From assembly GCF_030316855.1 (NCBI RefSeq), contig NZ_JASZYR010000005.1:186001-250000 (forward strand): a DNA stretch of 64,000 nt, read 5' to 3'. This DNA is from Variovorax sp. J22P240 (GTDB lineage Bacteria; Pseudomonadota; Gammaproteobacteria; Burkholderiales; Burkholderiaceae_C). The notes below the pieces were generated by a model. It was given only the letters and a program-made list of their open reading frames with translations. It searched no databases and was not told the origin of the DNA. Positions within the stretch are counted from its first letter, which is position 1; each line of letters opens with the position of its first letter. The position numbers and the translations under genes were made by a program. Of the stretch, positions 62,149 through 64,000 are shown one piece after another.

Positions 62149-63225
62149 ATGCGCTATACCTTCAAGACCAGCTACACGCAGGACATCGACCTCGCCAAGC
62201 ACGGCGGTCATGTCTTCTGGTACAGCCTGCTCGGCGCGGCGCTGATCGTGGCGCCGTGGGCGCTGCCGGAGTACTGGCTCGCGCAACTGACCTTCGTGCT
62301 GATCTACGGCATCGTCGGGCTCGGGCTGATGCTGCTGGCCGGCTTCACGGGCCAGTTCTCGATCGGGCATGCGGCCTTCCTGGGCACTGGGGCCTACACG
62401 CAGGCGGTGCTGAACAACTTGGGCGTGCCATTCCCACTGGCGCTGGTGGCGGCTGCGGCGTTGTCGGCCGCGGTAGGTGTGGTGGTCGCGTTACCGGCCT
62501 TGCGGGTGAAGGGCATCTACCTGGGCATCGCGACGCTGGCCTTCGGCTTCATTGTGGAGGAGGTGTTCGCGCGCTGGGAGAGCGTGACGGGCGGCAACTC
62601 GGGCTTGCACGTGAAGTCGCCCAAGCTGCTGGGGATCGACTTGGGGTCGAGCGAGAGCTTCTACCTCGTGTGCCTGCTGGTCGCGGTGCTTTGCACGCTG
62701 GCGATCCTGAACCTCCTGCGTTCGCCCACCGGGCGCGCCTTCGTCGCCATCCGCGATTCGGAGATTTCGGCGCAGAGCATGGGCATTCATCTGGCGCGCT
62801 ACAAGACGATGTCGTTCGCGATCTCGGCGGCACTCGCGGGCCTGGGCGGCGCGCTGTATGCCCACAAGCTGAGCTTCATTTCGCCGGATCAGTTCAACAT
62901 TCTCCAGTCGATCGATTTGCTGCTGCTGGTGGTGATCGGCGGGCTGGGTTCGGTGCACGGCGCGTTCCTCGGCGCAATCTTCCTGATCGCGATGCCGCAG
63001 TTGATTGCGCTGGGGAAGGATTGGCTGCCTCCGGTCGTGGGGCAGGCGCCGGGCTTGCAGGGGCTGGTCTATGGGCTGGTACTGATCGCGTTCGTGTTGT
63101 TCGAGCCGCTCGGGCTCTATGGGCGATGGCTCAAGGTGCGCACGTGGCTTCAGTTGTTCCCGTTCTATCGCAAGGGCCTGTTCAAGCGCCAGAAGTCCTT
63201 CACCAAGTCGGATCGCCTGAGATGA
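62149..63225 (+). CDS. livM: HAAT ABC transporter permease (LivM-like), second cluster
   Basis: A 358-residue permease with about ten membrane segments: [40 protein letters not shown], the coupling loop [20 protein letters not shown] and [19 protein letters not shown]. The C-terminal tail is basic ([19 protein letters not shown]). The ATG at 62149 gives a short hydrophilic lead ([20 protein letters not shown]). Stop overlaps the start of the ATPase gene by 4 bp (ATGA). Confidence 0.92.
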   Translation: MRYTFKTSYTQDIDLAKHGGHVFWYSLLGAALIVAPWALPEYWLAQLTFVLIYGIVGLGLMLLAGFTGQFSIGHAAFLGTGAYTQAVLNNLGVPFPLALVAAAALSAAVGVVVALPALRVKGIYLGIATLAFGFIVEEVFARWESVTGGNSGLHVKSPKLLGIDLGSSESFYLVCLLVAVLCTLAILNLLRSPTGRAFVAIRDSEISAQSMGIHLARYKTMSFAISAALAGLGGALYAHKLSFISPDQFNILQSIDLLLLVVIGGLGSVHGAFLGAIFLIAMPQLIALGKDWLPPVVGQAPGLQGLVYGLVLIAFVLFEPLGLYGRWLKVRTWLQLFPFYRKGLFKRQKSFTKSDRLR

Positions 63226-64000
63226 GTTCCAGCGACGTTCTTCTCTCCGCCAACGACCTGAGCGTGCGCTTCGGTGGCGTGCTTGCGGTCAACAAGGTGA
63301 GCTTCGATGTGCGGCGCGGCGAGGTGTTCACGCTGATCGGCCCGAACGGTGCGGGCAAGACGACGGTGTTCAACCTGATCAGCCGCATCTACACGCCGAC
63401 CACGGGCGACATCGTCTGGCGCGGCGAGGACAAGCCGATCGCGCTGACGCAGCAGGCGCCGCACGAGATTGCGGCGCTGGGCATTGCGCGAACGTTCCAG
63501 AACATCGAGTTGTTCGAGCACGCGACGGTGCTGCACAACCTGTTGATCGGCCGGCATACGCATCGCAAGACGGGCTTCTGGAGCGAGGTGTTCTTCACGC
63601 CTGCTACGCGCCGCGCGGAGATCGAGGCCCGCGAGAAGGCGGAGCAGGTGATCGACCGGCTGGACCTGCAGCATCACCGCGATTCGATGGTGGCGGGGTT
63701 GCCTTACGGCGTGCGCAAGGTGGTCGAGTTGGCGCGTGCGTTGTGCACAGAGCCGAAGCTGTTGCTGCTCGATGAACCATCCTCGGGGCTCAACGTCGAG
63801 GAGACGGCGGACATGGCGTTCTGGATTCAGGACATCCAGCATGAGTTGGGCATCTCCGTGCTGATGGTGGAGCACGACATGTCGCTTGTTTCCAAGGTGT
63901 CTGACCGCGTGTTGGCGATGAACATGGGGGAGGCGCTGGCGACCGGGACACCGCGAGAGGTTCAGTCGGATTCGCGTGTGATCGAGGCTTATCTGGGGAC
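63222..64000 (+). CDS. livG: HAAT ABC transporter ATPase (LivG-like), incomplete at window edge
   Basis: The first 259 codons of an ABC ATPase. Walker A is [14 protein letters not shown]-loop [13 protein letters not shown], the LivG-type signature [16 protein letters not shown], Walker [16 protein letters not shown] and switch [12 protein letters not shown]. It reaches VIEAYLG at the edge, so only a few residues are missing. The receptor and LivF genes of this cluster must lie beyond the window if present. Confidence 0.92.
   Translation, partial: MSSSDVLLSANDLSVRFGGVLAVNKVSFDVRRGEVFTLIGPNGAGKTTVFNLISRIYTPTTGDIVWRGEDKPIALTQQAPHEIAALGIARTFQNIELFEHATVLHNLLIGRHTHRKTGFWSEVFFTPATRRAEIEAREKAEQVIDRLDLQHHRDSMVAGLPYGVRKVVELARALCTEPKLLLLDEPSSGLNVEETADMAFWIQDIQHELGISVLMVEHDMSLVSKVSDRVLAMNMGEALATGTPREVQSDSRVIEAYLG

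Noticed and set aside
1..64000. tRNA, rRNA, CRISPR arrays, insertion sequences, prophage genes or toxin-antitoxin pairs
   Set aside because: None could be recognised on either strand by reading; a covariance-model scan was not possible.

Overview
This window looks like chromosomal DNA of a high-GC betaproteobacterium, most probably Burkholderiales/Comamonadaceae close to Variovorax. That is inferred from gene content: three Bug/TctC periplasmic binding proteins, two branched-chain-amino-acid-type (Liv/HAAT) ABC clusters, CaiB/BaiF catabolism, a nap-ccm block and an ohrR-ohr pair. No rRNA, tRNA, CRISPR array, insertion sequence or prophage was recognised.

Left part (1-13.4 kb). The window opens with the start of an acetamidase/formamidase and an upstream SDR dehydrogenase, then a CBS-domain protein, a methyltransferase and an unknown protein. 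Next comes a leftward operon: acyl-CoA ligase, LivG, LivH, LivM, periplasmic receptor, LivF, phenylacetate-CoA-ligase-like enzyme. A wrecked cytosine-deaminase-like gene lies downstream. A Crp/Fnr regulator is divergent from this operon. A perfect inverted repeat in the shared promoter sits exactly where a class II activator would bind for the ligase promoter. The operon plausibly imports a carboxylic acid and activates it to a CoA thioester.

Middle-left (12.8-31.2 kb). An SRAP-family protein has lost every catalytic residue. It is followed by an SDR, a lipoprotein class B3 metallo-beta-lactamase-fold enzyme, a Bug receptor, kdpDE without kdpFABC, a DMT exporter, a pseudouridine synthase, and a QseBC-like two-component system next to a small exported protein whose promoter carries 11-bp-phased repeats. 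From 25.9 to 31.2 kb lies the most unusual locus. It is a leftward operon for an apparent surface-fibre or secretion system: a likely abundant exported subunit, an intercistronic hairpin, a second related subunit, a small exported protein, a PapD-like chaperone and a large outer-membrane barrel with a C-terminal SdrD-B-like domain. The last four genes are joined by 4-bp overlaps. I could not match the barrel protein to a classical usher.

Middle-right (31.4-53.8 kb). htpG carries an insertion of about 55 residues. It is followed by a complete Tct transporter (tctCBA), a catabolic operon (acyl-CoA dehydrogenase, Bug receptor, CaiB/BaiF CoA transferase) divergent from a LysR regulator, and an srkA-like kinase. 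The block napEDABC-ccmABCDEFGHI then encodes periplasmic nitrate reductase directly followed by the whole cytochrome c maturation system that its haem proteins require.

Right part (53.8-64 kb). A DUF2855 protein, the peroxide-resistance pair ohrR-ohr with a readable operator, promoter and terminator, enoyl-CoA hydratase, 3-hydroxyacyl-CoA dehydrogenase, purT, an HSL-family esterase, an AraC regulator, and a second Liv cluster (livH, livM, livG) running off the edge. Both Liv clusters carry a copy of the same 101-bp repeat between livH and livM.
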